DNA from: an uncultured Rhodobacter sp.
GTDB lineage: Bacteria > Pseudomonadota > Alphaproteobacteria > Rhodobacterales > Rhodobacteraceae
Assembly: GCA_945952585.1 (NCBI GenBank)
Contig: CAMFII010000011.1
Span: forward strand, 1 to 64,000
DNA: 64,000 nt
Direction: 5' to 3'
Shown: one piece after another, positions 63,754 to 64,000 of the stretch
Layout: each line of letters opens with the position of its first letter
How positions within the stretch are numbered: the stretch's first letter is position 1
The notes under the pieces: model-generated
The model's database searches: none
Told to the model about the DNA's origin: nothing
Seen by the model: only the letters and a program-made list of their open reading frames with translations
Position numbers and translations under genes: made by a program

Positions 63754-64000
63754 TCAGATCAGGGCAACCCAGGCGCGGGCAAGGGCAAGACCTGCAGCAT
63801 CGGCCGAAGCCCCGCGGGTGGTGGCGAGGCGGGGATGGGCCGAGATCCAGCCGGGATGCAGCGCCTCGGTCAGGTCGGGGAATTCGCGGGTCCAGTCGGC
63901 GACGACGGCGCGGTTCGCCTCGAAATGGAACTGGGTGGCGTAGCTGGCGCGGCCGATGCGGAAGGCCTGGTTGCGGGCGATGTCGCCGGTGGCAAGGAGG
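63754..64000 (-). CDS. Type 1 glutamine amidotransferase, C-terminal part (cut by window edge)
   Basis: On the minus strand the frame runs from the edge to a TGA at 63756-63754, about 82 residues. ATQFHFEANRAVVADWTREF contains the His-x-Glu pair of the class I glutamine amidotransferase triad; the nucleophilic Cys lies outside the window. It is similar to GMP-synthase-like stand-alone amidotransferases. The function cannot be specified. Confidence 0.75.
   Translation of the reverse strand, partial: LLATGDIARNQAFRIGRASYATQFHFEANRAVVADWTREFPDLTEALHPGWISAHPRLATTRGASADAAGLALARAWVALI

Overview
This window is a contiguous, GC-rich, densely coded chromosomal segment from an alphaproteobacterium, most likely a member of the Rhodobacteraceae/Paracoccaceae. 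The main evidence is the ordered cluster dusB-ntrB-ntrC-ntrY-ntrX-trkA-trkH-hfq-hflX, a fused ispDF, a cycFG-like cytochrome pair, small DUF6477/DUF6456 proteins and an aglEFGAK alpha-glucoside locus. I see no rRNA, tRNA, CRISPR array, transposase, prophage or clear pseudogene. No stretch over 300 bases lacks a gene; the longest is 43618-43916, which holds a candidate small RNA. Both ends cut through genes: an MttB-family methyltransferase on the left and a glutamine amidotransferase on the right.

Region by region. 1-10.4 kb: MttB-like methyltransferase, DUF6477 and DUF6456 proteins, aquaporin, a Flp-like pilin, lipoyl synthase, a fosmidomycin-resistance-type exporter, an acyl-CoA synthetase, a secreted PHB-depolymerase-like esterase, a COQ10-type protein and hypoxanthine phosphoribosyltransferase. 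10.6-14.8 kb: class II cytochrome c, membrane-anchored diheme cytochrome c and a GST, then the overlapping ispDF-pgpA-cinA operon on the other strand. 15-26.9 kb: nitrogen regulation (dusB/ntrBC/ntrYX), potassium uptake (trkAH), then hfq and hflX. 27-41.8 kb: penicillin-acylase-like hydrolase with a GNAT-ACT fusion, a beta-hydroxyacid dehydrogenase, SYLF lipoprotein, hemB, mfd, and a ligase-DsbA-MFS operon facing an XRE-cupin regulator. 41.8-49.5 kb: an orphan peptide-type binding protein, a candidate sRNA, 3-hydroxybutyrate dehydrogenase with patatin-like lipase, DUF502, psuKG, a transglycosylase and a CoxG-like protein. 49.5-59.4 kb: two divergent alpha-glucoside operons, aglR-bgl-glk and aglE-aglF-aglG-aglA-aglK. 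59.5-64 kb: Ca2+/H+ exchanger, LysR regulator, phytanoyl-CoA-dioxygenase-family oxygenase, TDT/SLAC1 transporter and the partial amidotransferase.

The agl locus reads as one system: a binding-protein-dependent transporter (EFG plus ATPase K) imports alpha-glucosides, AglA and a GH1 enzyme hydrolyse them, Glk phosphorylates the glucose, and LacI-type AglR controls both promoters through near-identical 16-bp boxes in the 263-bp divergent spacer. NtrC and NtrX both lack the GAFTGA loop needed to contact sigma-54, as described for Rhodobacter capsulatus NtrC.

The most notable structure not explained by genes lies in convergent intergenic gaps. Nearly every one with room carries a hairpin element. 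Two recurring families stand out: a twin TTCGAA-centred palindrome (three copies) and a hairpin followed by a GGGTATTT-type core (three copies). Together with the sigma-70-like promoter and compact terminator at 43.7 kb, these are the best candidates for undescribed biology here. I found no convincing novel multi-gene defence or mobile system.
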